DNA of 64,000 nucleotides from Shewanella sp. Choline-02u-19 (GTDB taxonomy: Bacteria; Pseudomonadota; Gammaproteobacteria; Enterobacterales; Shewanellaceae), in assembly GCF_002836205.1 (NCBI RefSeq), contig NZ_PJBE01000012.1:868001-932000 (forward strand), given 5' to 3'. The notes below the pieces were generated by a model. It made no database searches and had not been told where the DNA came from. It worked only from the letters and a program-made list of their open reading frames with translations. The position numbers and the translations under genes are program-made. Below, piece by piece: positions 33,588-41,491 of the stretch. How positions within the stretch are numbered: position 1 is the stretch's first letter; the number at the start of each line of letters is the position of its first letter.

Positions 33588-34484
33588 TTAGCCCAATCTC
33601 TCAGCTGCGAGATCGATAAAGGCCCTAACTTTTGGCGATAAATGTTTTCGACTCGGGTAGATCACAAAAACGTCAACGTCGATTGTTGGAAAGTTATCAA
33701 ACAGCACTTCAAGTTGATTACTCTGTAACGCCTCTTGCATATAAAAGCTTGGTAGCCTGGCTACGCCATGACCTTCAAGCACCATAGCCAGTTGCATATG
33801 GCCGTTGTTACAGAGGACTTTAGGACGCACATCTACAGAGAAGGATTTACCATCATTATCGATATAATCCCAGCGGCTCGGCGATTTTAGATTGGAATAA
33901 CAGATCCCATTATGATTGGCTAACTCGCGTGGATGGTAAGGCTTACCATGGCGTGAAATATAGTTTTTTGAGGCCACAGTAAAGGCTTTACAGGAATAAA
34001 GCTTGCGACAAATAAGGCTGGATTCATCAAGCTGTGATGATGCTCGAATAGCAAGATCGTAACCATCGGCAACCACATCAGTGCGTTTATCACTTAAGTC
34101 CAACTCTAAGCTGACGTTAGGGTAGCGCTGCAGATATTCAGAAATGATGGGCTCAAGGTGATTTTGCGCAAAACCTATCGGGCAGCTTAGTTTTAATATT
34201 CCTCGGGGGCTGACATCATGCTGGGTGATTAAGCCTATCGCCAGCTCGGCGTCGGTAATCAATTGCTGACACTGTTGATAATAGGCATCACCCTCAGGCG
34301 TTAACCCGATAGAGCGAGTCGTTCGGTTGAGTAGCCTAACGCCGAGGCGTGCTTCGAGTTTATTCACCTCTTTACTGATATAAGAGGTTGAATGGCCCAT
34401 GGCTTCGGCCGCCGCAGAGAAACCGCCACTCTTTACGACTTGAGCAAATATTACTACGCCATCAAACAGTTTATTAAGAGTCAT
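33588..34484 (-). CDS. LysR-family transcriptional regulator
   Basis: 298 residues, the standard length. The N-terminal winged helix (VVKSGGFSAAAEAMGHSTSY, then SKEVNKLEARLGVRLLNRTT) is followed by the CrgA/AaeR-type effector domain (GILKLSCPIGFAQNHLEPII). It is divergent from a flavin reductase gene 153 bp away, the classical LysR arrangement, so it probably controls that gene and itself. The inducer is unknown. Confidence 0.92.
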   Translation of the reverse strand: MTLNKLFDGVVIFAQVVKSGGFSAAAEAMGHSTSYISKEVNKLEARLGVRLLNRTTRSIGLTPEGDAYYQQCQQLITDAELAIGLITQHDVSPRGILKLSCPIGFAQNHLEPIISEYLQRYPNVSLELDLSDKRTDVVADGYDLAIRASSQLDESSLICRKLYSCKAFTVASKNYISRHGKPYHPRELANHNGICYSNLKSPSRWDYIDNDGKSFSVDVRPKVLCNNGHMQLAMVLEGHGVARLPSFYMQEALQSNQLEVLFDNFPTIDVDVFVIYPSRKHLSPKVRAFIDLAAERLG

Positions 34485-34637
34485 ATGGAAATAGTTATTA
34501 TCTTTTAAGGTTATTAATCACGTATGAGTTGTAATATACACTTATCTCTATCGGATTGTCGCTAATCGTTACTTCGACAATTTACCCTAATATGCTGCAG
34601 ATTTAACTGTAGCGTTAACAGAATAGAGAGTCAGAAT

Positions 34638-35162
34638 ATGAAACTATTAGCCTTTGCAGCGAGTAACAGCGCTAAGTCAATCAACAAGCAACTTGCCACT
34701 TACGCGGCTTCTTTAGTCGAAGGTGCTGAAGTTGAAATCTTAGACATCAATGATTTTGAGATGCCAATCTTTAGCCAAGATAGAGAGGAGCTATTAGGTC
34801 AGCCGGAGCTTGCGCAAACATTTTTTGCTAAGTTAGGTGAAGCCGATGCCATTATTATCTCTTTTGCTGAACATAACGGTTCATACACTGCCGCGTATAA
34901 AAACTTGTTTGACTGGACCTCACGTATTGACATGAAAGTGTTCCAGAATACCCCTATGGTATTACTTGCAACTTCACCTGGACCTGGTGGCGCATCCTCA
35001 GTACTGGCTGCGGCTTCTGGTTCAGCACCGTACTTTGCAGCCGATGTAAAAGGTTCGCTTTCTATCCCAAGCTTTTTCGATAACTTTGATATGGAAAAGC
35101 AGGAACTTAGAAACCCAGAGCTAAAAATAGCATTAGTGGCCGCGTTAGCAGGGTTGAAATAA
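34638..35162 (+). CDS. NADPH-dependent FMN reductase / quinone reductase family protein
   Basis: 174 residues. FAASNSAKSINKQLATYAA is the flavodoxin-like phosphate-binding start, FAEHNGSYTAAYKNLFDW the FMN-contact loop (usual PEYNGS...), and ATSPGPGGASS the third loop. The family reduces FMN, quinones or azo compounds with NAD(P)H in the cytoplasm. A GAGAG site precedes the ATG. It is divergent from a LysR regulator and ended by a hairpin at 35212, thus a single-gene unit. Confidence 0.9.
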   Translation: MKLLAFAASNSAKSINKQLATYAASLVEGAEVEILDINDFEMPIFSQDREELLGQPELAQTFFAKLGEADAIIISFAEHNGSYTAAYKNLFDWTSRIDMKVFQNTPMVLLATSPGPGGASSVLAAASGSAPYFAADVKGSLSIPSFFDNFDMEKQELRNPELKIALVAALAGLK

Positions 35163-35211
35163 CAAACCGATTTTTTAGACATGTTCATTAAGGCTGATGA
35201 ACTAAGATAAC

Positions 35212-35236
35212 GCCTGATTTAAACATCAGGCTTTTT
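35212..35236 (+). terminator. Terminator after the FMN reductase gene
   Basis: GCCTGAT TTAAAC ATCAGGC TTTTT. Confidence 0.9.
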
Positions 35237-35650
35237 ATTGCCAAAATAATGCCCGCTATCCTTCTATTTATCCTACTTTTTGCCCCTTAATGAGTCATTT
35301 TTGTTGTTAATACCAGCACTCTGAAGCAAATATTTTCTGAAATACCCTCCATTATAAAAGCGAATGCGAACACTATTTAAATGATTAGCATTGGCATTTA
35401 ACCTTTCTATTTAAGTATTTACTTTTATAGGTAACAAGCTGATTTAAAAGGGTAAATATAAATTTAAAATTAAGGTGTATAGTTGAGTATTAGATTGTGA
35501 CAAGCCGCTCTGTATTCGTTTTGTCTAGATGCTAAAAAGGATGGTTACAGATCATATATTGGAGCTTTAGCCACTGATGCGTTGTGTTGCAAGCCCCCAT
35601 TAGAAAAGGGGAGTTTTTCTATATCAATCGTTAGCAAAAGGATAGGACTA
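35237..35650. other. Intergenic region upstream of the LysR gene with Cys-rich tail
   Basis: About 410 bp, AT-rich. A frame extending the next gene upstream to 35582 lacks a ribosome site. No specific element recognised. Confidence 0.4.
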
Positions 35651-36724
35651 ATGTTGAAACAAGTCAGTCGGCTTGATTATTTTACTTTGCAGGTATTTAT
35701 TGGTTTAGTTGAACTTAAAAATGGTAGTGCAGTAGCAGAGAAGCTAAGTACGACCCAATCAAAGGTGAGCCGAGCGCTTACAACTTTGCGAGACGTTCTG
35801 GGCGATGAGTTGTTTATAAGGAAAAAGTACGGCTTTGAACCGAATCAAGTCGCCTTAAAAATAACTCCTATGGTGCAAACCATATTGCAGCAGTTTGATA
35901 AAATTATTGAAACGACGTTAGACAAAAGAGAAGCCCCCTATGAGTTAACGTTTGCGGCAAATGAGCATTGGTCACTAATGGTGCTTAATTGTATTCAGCA
36001 ATCATGTCGCTGTGTTGATGGTGGTGTTTATGTCAATGTACAGCCTTGGTCTGAAACGGTCAGTCAGCGATTGTGCCAAGGTAAAATCGATTGCTCAATT
36101 TCTATTGAGCCGGTTAATCATCCAATGGTAAATGACACCAAAATTGGCGATATCACACATTTCTTTATTGTCGCCAAAACGGGACACCCAATTCTTGAAT
36201 CTTCTCAACCACTGAAAGATATCTTTGATTATAAAATTGCGCTGGTAAATTCTAATTTGCAAGGCCATCAGATGCACCGTATTGAGGAGTATGCGCAAGC
36301 AAAGGATATCGATATTAAGGTCGTACTTAAGAGTCCAAGTGTTCGTATGGTGGTTGATCACGTGAGCATGACCGGGGATGTGGGTATTTTAGTGTCTGCA
36401 ATGTCTTACTATTATTTTGAAAACAGAAAAGATGTTGATTTTGTCGATATCTCTGATGATTGGCGCAATGCTCCAGAATTAACGAGTGACAGTTATTATC
36501 TGCATTGCCATCAAAGCGTGCTCTCTCCGATGGTTAACTGCCTTAGAAACTTATTAGGTGACAAATTAGTGGAGATGCAAAGTCATTACGATAACATCAC
36601 CACATCAACCAGCCCCGCTAAACCTCTGACGACATGTTGCACCAATAAATCTTGTTCCGCGTTACAGTGCGATGCCGACTGTCAGCAGCGCTCTTGTATG
36701 GTAGCCAATCAATACAATAATTAA
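35651..36724 (+). CDS. LysR-family regulator with a six-cysteine C-terminal extension
   Basis: 357 residues from the ATG at 35651 (AGGA upstream). The N-terminal helix-turn-helix reads NGSAVAEKLSTTQSKVSRAL with DELFIRKKYGFEPNQ, a LeuO/NodD-like LysR type, and an effector domain follows. The chain is about 40 residues longer than usual: the tail TTCCTNKSCSALQCDADCQQ continues RSCM and places six Cys at 329, 330, 335, 340, 344 and 349. This could bind a metal or Fe-S cluster or sense redox state. It converges with a related LysR gene whose stop is 24 bp away. Targets may be the downstream nrf genes, by proximity only. Confidence 0.88.
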   Translation: MLKQVSRLDYFTLQVFIGLVELKNGSAVAEKLSTTQSKVSRALTTLRDVLGDELFIRKKYGFEPNQVALKITPMVQTILQQFDKIIETTLDKREAPYELTFAANEHWSLMVLNCIQQSCRCVDGGVYVNVQPWSETVSQRLCQGKIDCSISIEPVNHPMVNDTKIGDITHFFIVAKTGHPILESSQPLKDIFDYKIALVNSNLQGHQMHRIEEYAQAKDIDIKVVLKSPSVRMVVDHVSMTGDVGILVSAMSYYYFENRKDVDFVDISDDWRNAPELTSDSYYLHCHQSVLSPMVNCLRNLLGDKLVEMQSHYDNITTSTSPAKPLTTCCTNKSCSALQCDADCQQRSCMVANQYNN

Positions 36725-36748
36725 ATACGCTCGCAAAAATTGATCGTT

Positions 36749-37747
36749 TTACTGGTTATGACGATATAGATGCCCACTCTTAGTCACTATTTGACTAAGA
36801 GCTTCGGTTAGTCGATCAAAGTTTCCGGAATGATTACCTTTAGCTCTAACGAGATAAAGTGTTGGGTGAGACTGAGATAAATAGAGTCGGTTGGTTTCCA
36901 TTTCTGATAAACAGCAAACGTGTAACCCAGGTAGTAAGTTACTTTGCTCATATATTTTACTGTAAGGCAGAAGTGCAAGGTTTTCGCTATCTGCGAGCAA
37001 TGGGTACAAGTCATGGAAACTAGGACTGTCATCAACGTTATCTATATTAGCAAGTCGGCAGCGGATATGGTGTTGCTGACAATAGAATATAAAGGGATCA
37101 ACTGAGGTAGGAGTTGCTAGGTTATACGCCTTAACATAGGGATAACTGGCTATGGTATCGATATCCAACTCTTGTTTTAAAATGGGGTGATGCAAGTCGC
37201 ACACTAGATAAATATGGTTGAGCTTTTGCAAAGGTACGATATCCAAATTGTTGGCATAAAATTGTAATAGCTGCGGATTTGATTCTGTGAGTATTGCAAT
37301 ATCAGTGACTCCGTTATTGATATCATTAAACACATTAATCGATTGAGTGTGCAACTTGTAGCTTATGGGCAGATCTGACTGGTTGATAGCGCTGCTGAGT
37401 TGTTGCGGGAGGTGTTGCACTAGCATATCACTCGCATAGATGTTGATTTCGCTGTTGCTTAAATCTTTGGCGCACACGGATAGCTGTTGCAGGTGGTCAG
37501 AACACTGTAGAATTTCTTTGGCGATGGGGTAGAGTTGTTGAGTAAATTCGTTAGGAATTAATCCATGTTTTTTCCGAATAAAAAGCGGGTTGTTAAATAT
37601 GACTCTCGCATTTTGTAAGCAACGACTTACTTTAGGTGCGGGAATGTTCATTTTTTTTGCAACAAAGGTAGCTGAGTGCTCTTCATATAAATTGACGAGA
37701 ATGTTAATGCTTAGCATATCTAGATTATCAATAGTTATGTTGCGCAT
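36749..37747 (-). CDS. LysR-family regulator, relative of the adjacent one
   Basis: 332 residues. The N-terminal domain (FVAKKMNIPAPKVSRCLQNA, NPLFIRKKHGLIPNEF) is recognisably related to that of the convergent neighbour (both share the LFIRKK-G--PN pattern). The effector domain is more diverged and lacks the Cys tail. It is divergent from the DUF2726-like gene and nrfBCD, 390 bp away, which makes those genes its likeliest target. Inference from position only. Confidence 0.87.
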   Translation of the reverse strand: MRNITIDNLDMLSINILVNLYEEHSATFVAKKMNIPAPKVSRCLQNARVIFNNPLFIRKKHGLIPNEFTQQLYPIAKEILQCSDHLQQLSVCAKDLSNSEINIYASDMLVQHLPQQLSSAINQSDLPISYKLHTQSINVFNDINNGVTDIAILTESNPQLLQFYANNLDIVPLQKLNHIYLVCDLHHPILKQELDIDTIASYPYVKAYNLATPTSVDPFIFYCQQHHIRCRLANIDNVDDSPSFHDLYPLLADSENLALLPYSKIYEQSNLLPGLHVCCLSEMETNRLYLSQSHPTLYLVRAKGNHSGNFDRLTEALSQIVTKSGHLYRHNQ

Positions 37748-38137
37748 ATTAAATACCCCTAGAAATTACCACTTTTACAATTACAGTATATTAATTATAA
37801 CTTACGGTAAAATAATAATTCAATTAAATTCAATAAAGATTTATCATGTGTTTAATATGTTTTTAATAATTATCTATCCCATTCGCGCATTCTTGTATCT
37901 TGCTGTTTTTAATTAGTAAGTTGTTCTTTTTGTGATATGTGATTTATAGTTTTCCATATTGTGATAGTCCTATATCTACTTTTTGATTATCTGTAATTAT
38001 TAACGTCGGAAACCGATATTGCGACCTCGTTTTAATTTTTGATAAAAGGTTTTTCATCTCTGTTGCTAAGTCATGTTTTGAGGGGTAATAATTAACTCGA
38101 GGGTTAAGTTAGTAAATAAATTCATTGGAGGTTTATC
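37748..38137. other. Divergent promoter region between LysR and the DUF2726-like/nrf genes
   Basis: 390 bp, strongly AT-rich, no gene. The promoters of both sides and the LysR site should be here; GGAGG at 38127 is the ribosome site of the next gene. No motif called. Confidence 0.4.
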
Positions 38138-38641
38138 ATGAACGCCACCGTAATACTAAGTTATGCTTTTATATACTTTGTTTTATTCCTGATTGTTCCT
38201 TTCGTCATTGTGACATTTGTTATGACGTGTATTAAATTTTTTAAGTCAAGTGAAGTCGAAAGGGTTGGGGCTGAAATTAGCATTAAACCGCATCTACTTG
38301 ATAAAGAGTCTATGCACTTTTTAAAAAGCTTAAAAGCGATTGCAAACACACGTTACGACATTCTTTATGGTGCGTCATTGGTGAATGTGGTTGATATTGA
38401 CGAATCGGTTAATAATCACGAAGAGGTTCAAGATTTTATGGAGCATTGCCATCTTGATTATGTTGTTATCGACAATGAATCTTCTTCAGTAAAGTTGGTG
38501 ATTAGTAATCCCGATGATAGCTCCCCTGAACAAGCTAAATTTGTTGAGAAGTGCTTAGACTATGTTGGTGTGCAATTCATCAAGTTAGATAAGTATAAGC
38601 ACTGCGATGAAGCGTTGATAAAGACGGCTCTCGCCGCATAA
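38138..38641 (+). CDS. Membrane-anchored DUF2726-like protein
   Basis: 167 residues with a GGAGG site eight bases upstream. Residues 6-33 form a hydrophobic anchor (FIYFVLFLIVPFVIVTFVMT). The remainder has the DUF2726 pattern: ESMHFLKSLKAIANTRYDIL, HLDYVVIDNESSSVKLVI, then KCLDYVGVQFIKLDKYKHCD. That fold resembles nuclease-like cores, but the usual catalytic pattern is not obvious here. It lies 89 bp ahead of nrfB. Function unknown. Confidence 0.72.
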   Translation: MNATVILSYAFIYFVLFLIVPFVIVTFVMTCIKFFKSSEVERVGAEISIKPHLLDKESMHFLKSLKAIANTRYDILYGASLVNVVDIDESVNNHEEVQDFMEHCHLDYVVIDNESSSVKLVISNPDDSSPEQAKFVEKCLDYVGVQFIKLDKYKHCDEALIKTALAA

Positions 38642-38730
38642 CCAAGCAAGTCCAACCTAGCGCTAAACATACTGTTTGGCGCTCATTCTCTTAAACTTTT
38701 TGTATTCACCTGTCGGTGTAAGGTTTTGTG

Positions 38731-39204
38731 ATGTCGATTACTAACCGTTACGGCGTTGTCTTACTCTATATTGTTTGGTTTGTTTTACTGTGGGTGAGCT
38801 TTCCAAGTTCAGCTTTAGCTAAAGATGCTGGAACAGTAGCGAATAGTGCTTGTTTAAAGTGCCATAAACGTAATGGTCAAATGTTGGGGTTACATGCCAA
38901 TCAAGGGCTGGCACTAACCTGTGAAGATTGCCATGGTGAAAAAGGTAAACATCCTCGAAAAGGCGCTTCGATTATTGCATTTGGCGCTAAGAGTGACACC
39001 GCTATAAAAACACAGGCGCAGCAGTGTTTAGCGTGTCATGAGCATCAACAGCTCGCGACAGTTCATTGGACTCACAATGTACATGCGAAACGAGTTTCTT
39101 GTGGTCAGTGCCATCAATTACATCCTGAAACTGATCCTGCATTATTGCTGTCAGGTCCGGCGCTTAATCAGTCATGTGCTAAATGTCATCGAGCTGAAAT
39201 ATAA
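38731..39204 (+). CDS. nrfB: Periplasmic pentaheme cytochrome c (NrfB-like)
   Basis: 157 residues from the ATG at 38731 (AAGG seven bases upstream). A signal peptide ends near SSALAKDA. Five heme motifs are visible: CLKCH, CEDCH, CLACH, CGQCH and CAKCH, with several additional His for bis-His ligation. Spacing and length match NrfB, the electron shuttle that delivers electrons to a periplasmic nitrite reductase. The next genes are nrfC and nrfD. No nrfA catalytic subunit is encoded in the window, so the final acceptor could be NrfA encoded elsewhere or another reductase. Confidence 0.9.
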   Translation: MSITNRYGVVLLYIVWFVLLWVSFPSSALAKDAGTVANSACLKCHKRNGQMLGLHANQGLALTCEDCHGEKGKHPRKGASIIAFGAKSDTAIKTQAQQCLACHEHQQLATVHWTHNVHAKRVSCGQCHQLHPETDPALLLSGPALNQSCAKCHRAEI

Positions 39205-39215
39205 GGAGGTGCACT

Positions 39216-39899
39216 GTGGATAATTCAAAGAGACGTTTTCTAAAAGGCTGTGGTGGTGTTATTGCGAGCATGTCAGTTTATACAGTGACCAAGGCCCCAC
39301 AAGCGAATACTTCCGAACAGGACAGTGGCCTCAAGTATGCCATGGTGCATGATGAAAACCTCTGTATTGGCTGTAATGCCTGTGAAGATGCTTGCCGCGA
39401 AGTGAACCATGTTCCTTATGGGGTCACTCGGGTCAAGATTGAGCGTAGCGGACCCTTTGGGGAATACCCCGATCAGAGCTATCGTTTTATCCGACATTCT
39501 TGCCAGCACTGCGAAGCTGCACCTTGTGTCAAAGTATGCCCAACAGGGGCGGCTTATATTGATAAAGAAACAGGCATTGTTGCAGTTAATGAGGACCGTT
39601 GTGTGGGTTGCCAATACTGTATTGCCGCTTGTCCATATCAAATACGCTTTATCAATCCTGAAACTAAAGTGGCTGATAAATGTGATTTCTGTCAGCAAAC
39701 TCAGTTAAGTGAAGGCTTACAACCCGCTTGTGTGTTGGCGTGCCCAACGAATGCATTAGTATTTGGTAATTTGAAAGATCCTGATTCCGCATTAGTTAAA
39801 ACGCTTAAGTCTAAACCCACTTATCGGGAGAAAGTAGACTTAGGGACTCGACCAAAACTATTCCATGTGCGGACGATTGATGGGGAGATAGTGCTATGA
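39216..39899 (+). CDS. nrfC: Periplasmic ferredoxin-type Fe-S subunit (NrfC-like)
   Basis: 227 residues, GTG start with a perfect AAGGAGG site. A Tat signal (SKRRFLKGCGG) is followed by four [4Fe-4S] ligand sets: CIGCNACEDAC, CQHCEAAPCVKVC, CVGCQYCIAAC and CDFC...C...ACP. It carries electrons from the quinol-oxidising NrfD to NrfB on the periplasmic side. It overlaps nrfD by 4 bp (ATGA). Confidence 0.93.
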   Translation: MDNSKRRFLKGCGGVIASMSVYTVTKAPQANTSEQDSGLKYAMVHDENLCIGCNACEDACREVNHVPYGVTRVKIERSGPFGEYPDQSYRFIRHSCQHCEAAPCVKVCPTGAAYIDKETGIVAVNEDRCVGCQYCIAACPYQIRFINPETKVADKCDFCQQTQLSEGLQPACVLACPTNALVFGNLKDPDSALVKTLKSKPTYREKVDLGTRPKLFHVRTIDGEIVL

Positions 39900-40837
39900 G
39901 TGCATTTCATTTTGATGGATTAGTCTGGCATTGGCCGATTGCTATTTACCTATTTTTGGCTGGATTATCGGCCGGGGCTGTGTTTTTTGCGATTATGCTT
40001 AAGCACTTTAAGTTAGCTGATAAAGCCTATCTGTCACCTTTTGTTCAGGCTGCAGCAGTGATTGCGCCAGTTGCTGTGTGTGCAGGCTTAGGGATTTTGG
40101 TCATGGACCTAACCAAGCCATTGGCATTTTGGAAAATCTTGGTTTTTTATAACCCATCATCGGTGATGTCGATGGGCGTTCTGGTGCTGTTGGCATATCA
40201 AGTGGTGCTCTTCGCGTGGATTGGTAGCGTGTTTAGCTCGCCAATCCAGCAGTGGCTAAAACAGCGTTTGCCATTGCTAAGCAAACTCTTGGCACTGTTG
40301 GCTCGACATGAAGATGTTATTACGGGTGTATTGGTGATCTTATCTTTATCACTTGGTGCCTATACTGGCTTTTTGTTATCGGCACTGATTGGTTTTCCTT
40401 TGTTGAACAACCCTGTGTTACCACTGTTATTCCTCATTTCTGGTTTGTCTTCTGGTGCCGCGGCGACCCTTCTTGGTGGCGTATTAATGCGTGGTAATCC
40501 CAATGGAGTTGAGGTGCGATTTATTCATCGCATAGAGATCCCGATGATCTTAGTTGAGATCATGCTGTTATTTACCTTTTTTGTAGGGCTTATTTTATCC
40601 GGAGGTCAAAGTGAGGTCGCGGCATTGAATGCAATTGGAGAGGGCTTTTGGGGCTGGATTTTCTGGGGGGGCGTGGTTGGCGTTGGTCTAACGTTGCCAT
40701 TGGCATTTAATTTATGGATGAAAGTGTCATCAGACAGAAAGTTCGCTTATGTCGCTGTGACTGCGAGCTTCAGTTTAATCGGGGTTCTGTTGCTGCGAAA
40801 CTTCATTCTTTATACCGGGCAGATGACCGGAGTCTAG
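39896..40837 (+). CDS. nrfD: Quinol-oxidising membrane subunit (NrfD/PsrC family)
   Basis: 313 residues with eight to nine predicted helices. The N-terminal VWHWPIAIYLFLAGLSAGAV is the NrfD signature. It oxidises menaquinol in the inner membrane and passes electrons to NrfC. Start overlaps nrfC (ATGA). It is the last gene of the nrfBCD unit. Confidence 0.93.
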   Translation: MSAFHFDGLVWHWPIAIYLFLAGLSAGAVFFAIMLKHFKLADKAYLSPFVQAAAVIAPVAVCAGLGILVMDLTKPLAFWKILVFYNPSSVMSMGVLVLLAYQVVLFAWIGSVFSSPIQQWLKQRLPLLSKLLALLARHEDVITGVLVILSLSLGAYTGFLLSALIGFPLLNNPVLPLLFLISGLSSGAAATLLGGVLMRGNPNGVEVRFIHRIEIPMILVEIMLLFTFFVGLILSGGQSEVAALNAIGEGFWGWIFWGGVVGVGLTLPLAFNLWMKVSSDRKFAYVAVTASFSLIGVLLLRNFILYTGQMTGV

Positions 40838-40898
40838 TGTAGACCGATCTGCACTATCACCATGTCAGGCTAGCGTCTTGTGTTAAACATATAGCGAT

Positions 40899-40932
40899 AA
40901 AAAAAGGCTGTTCACTTTAGGTGAGCAGCCTT
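40899..40932 (-). terminator. Terminator, mainly for the minus-strand small gene
   Basis: AAGGCTG-TTCAC and GTGA-GCAGCCTT pair around TTTAG; seven A upstream on the plus strand give a T-run on the minus strand, after the stop of the gene at 40974. Confidence 0.7.
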
Positions 40933-40973
40933 AATGTATGTACTATACAAAGCAAAATCAGTAATAATTTTCG

Positions 40974-41186
40974 TTATTGTTGATTTTGCTCTATAAGATA
41001 CTCATTTGCTTTGGCTAAACTGCCAAAGGAAGCAATAAGATTGCTTTGACCTTTCTCTTGGATTTCAGGGTTTCCAGATTGGGTCATCATCCATATCCAT
41101 GTTTGGATGAGTGGTAAAGGTGGATATTTTTGATTGGATGAATCCAACATGTTTGCATCCTTTGATAGTTGGCTTGACTCGAGCAT
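40974..41186 (-). CDS. Small hypothetical protein, 70 residues
   Basis: Reads MLESSQLSKDANMLDSSNQ, then QKYPPLPLIQTWIWMMTQSG and GSLAKANEYLIEQNQQ: no signal peptide, an amphipathic Trp/Met-rich central helix and a polar tail. AAGG lies nine bases before the ATG, and a minus-strand terminator follows the stop by about 40 bp, both supporting a real gene. A second minus-strand frame overlaps it in another phase (41065-41283) and is judged spurious. No family recognised. Confidence 0.6.
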   Translation of the reverse strand: MLESSQLSKDANMLDSSNQKYPPLPLIQTWIWMMTQSGNPEIQEKGQSNLIASFGSLAKANEYLIEQNQQ

Positions 41187-41491
41187 TTTTGATGCCCTTT
41201 ATCCTGTTCACTTTTAAAATTGCATCAAAGAGAATATCAAATTCTTTACCGTGGAGTAACAAAATTTGCACCGCTTTAAACAAGGTTATGAGAAAATATA
41301 TGAGTAAATACCTTAGGTGACCAAAGACATCACAGAGATAGTGCTAAAGTAGTACTTTTTGTCGGTATATTTCAAGTGTAAATTTACATTTTTTTTACAG
41401 GTGTGAATAAGTTTATCGCCTTTTTAGCTGAATAAAGTCGCGTTAAATATCATCTATTTTTAGTTTTTATGTTTAACTTTTGGAAGTGTTC
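41187..41491. other. Divergent promoter region upstream of the ABC exporter
   Basis: About 300 bp, AT-rich, no credible gene. Serves the small minus-strand gene and the ABC exporter. No motif identified. Confidence 0.35.

Noticed and set aside
41065..41283. 72-codon minus-strand frame overlapping the 70-residue small protein
   Set aside because: The other phase has a ribosome site and a downstream terminator and more protein-like sequence; both cannot readily be real.
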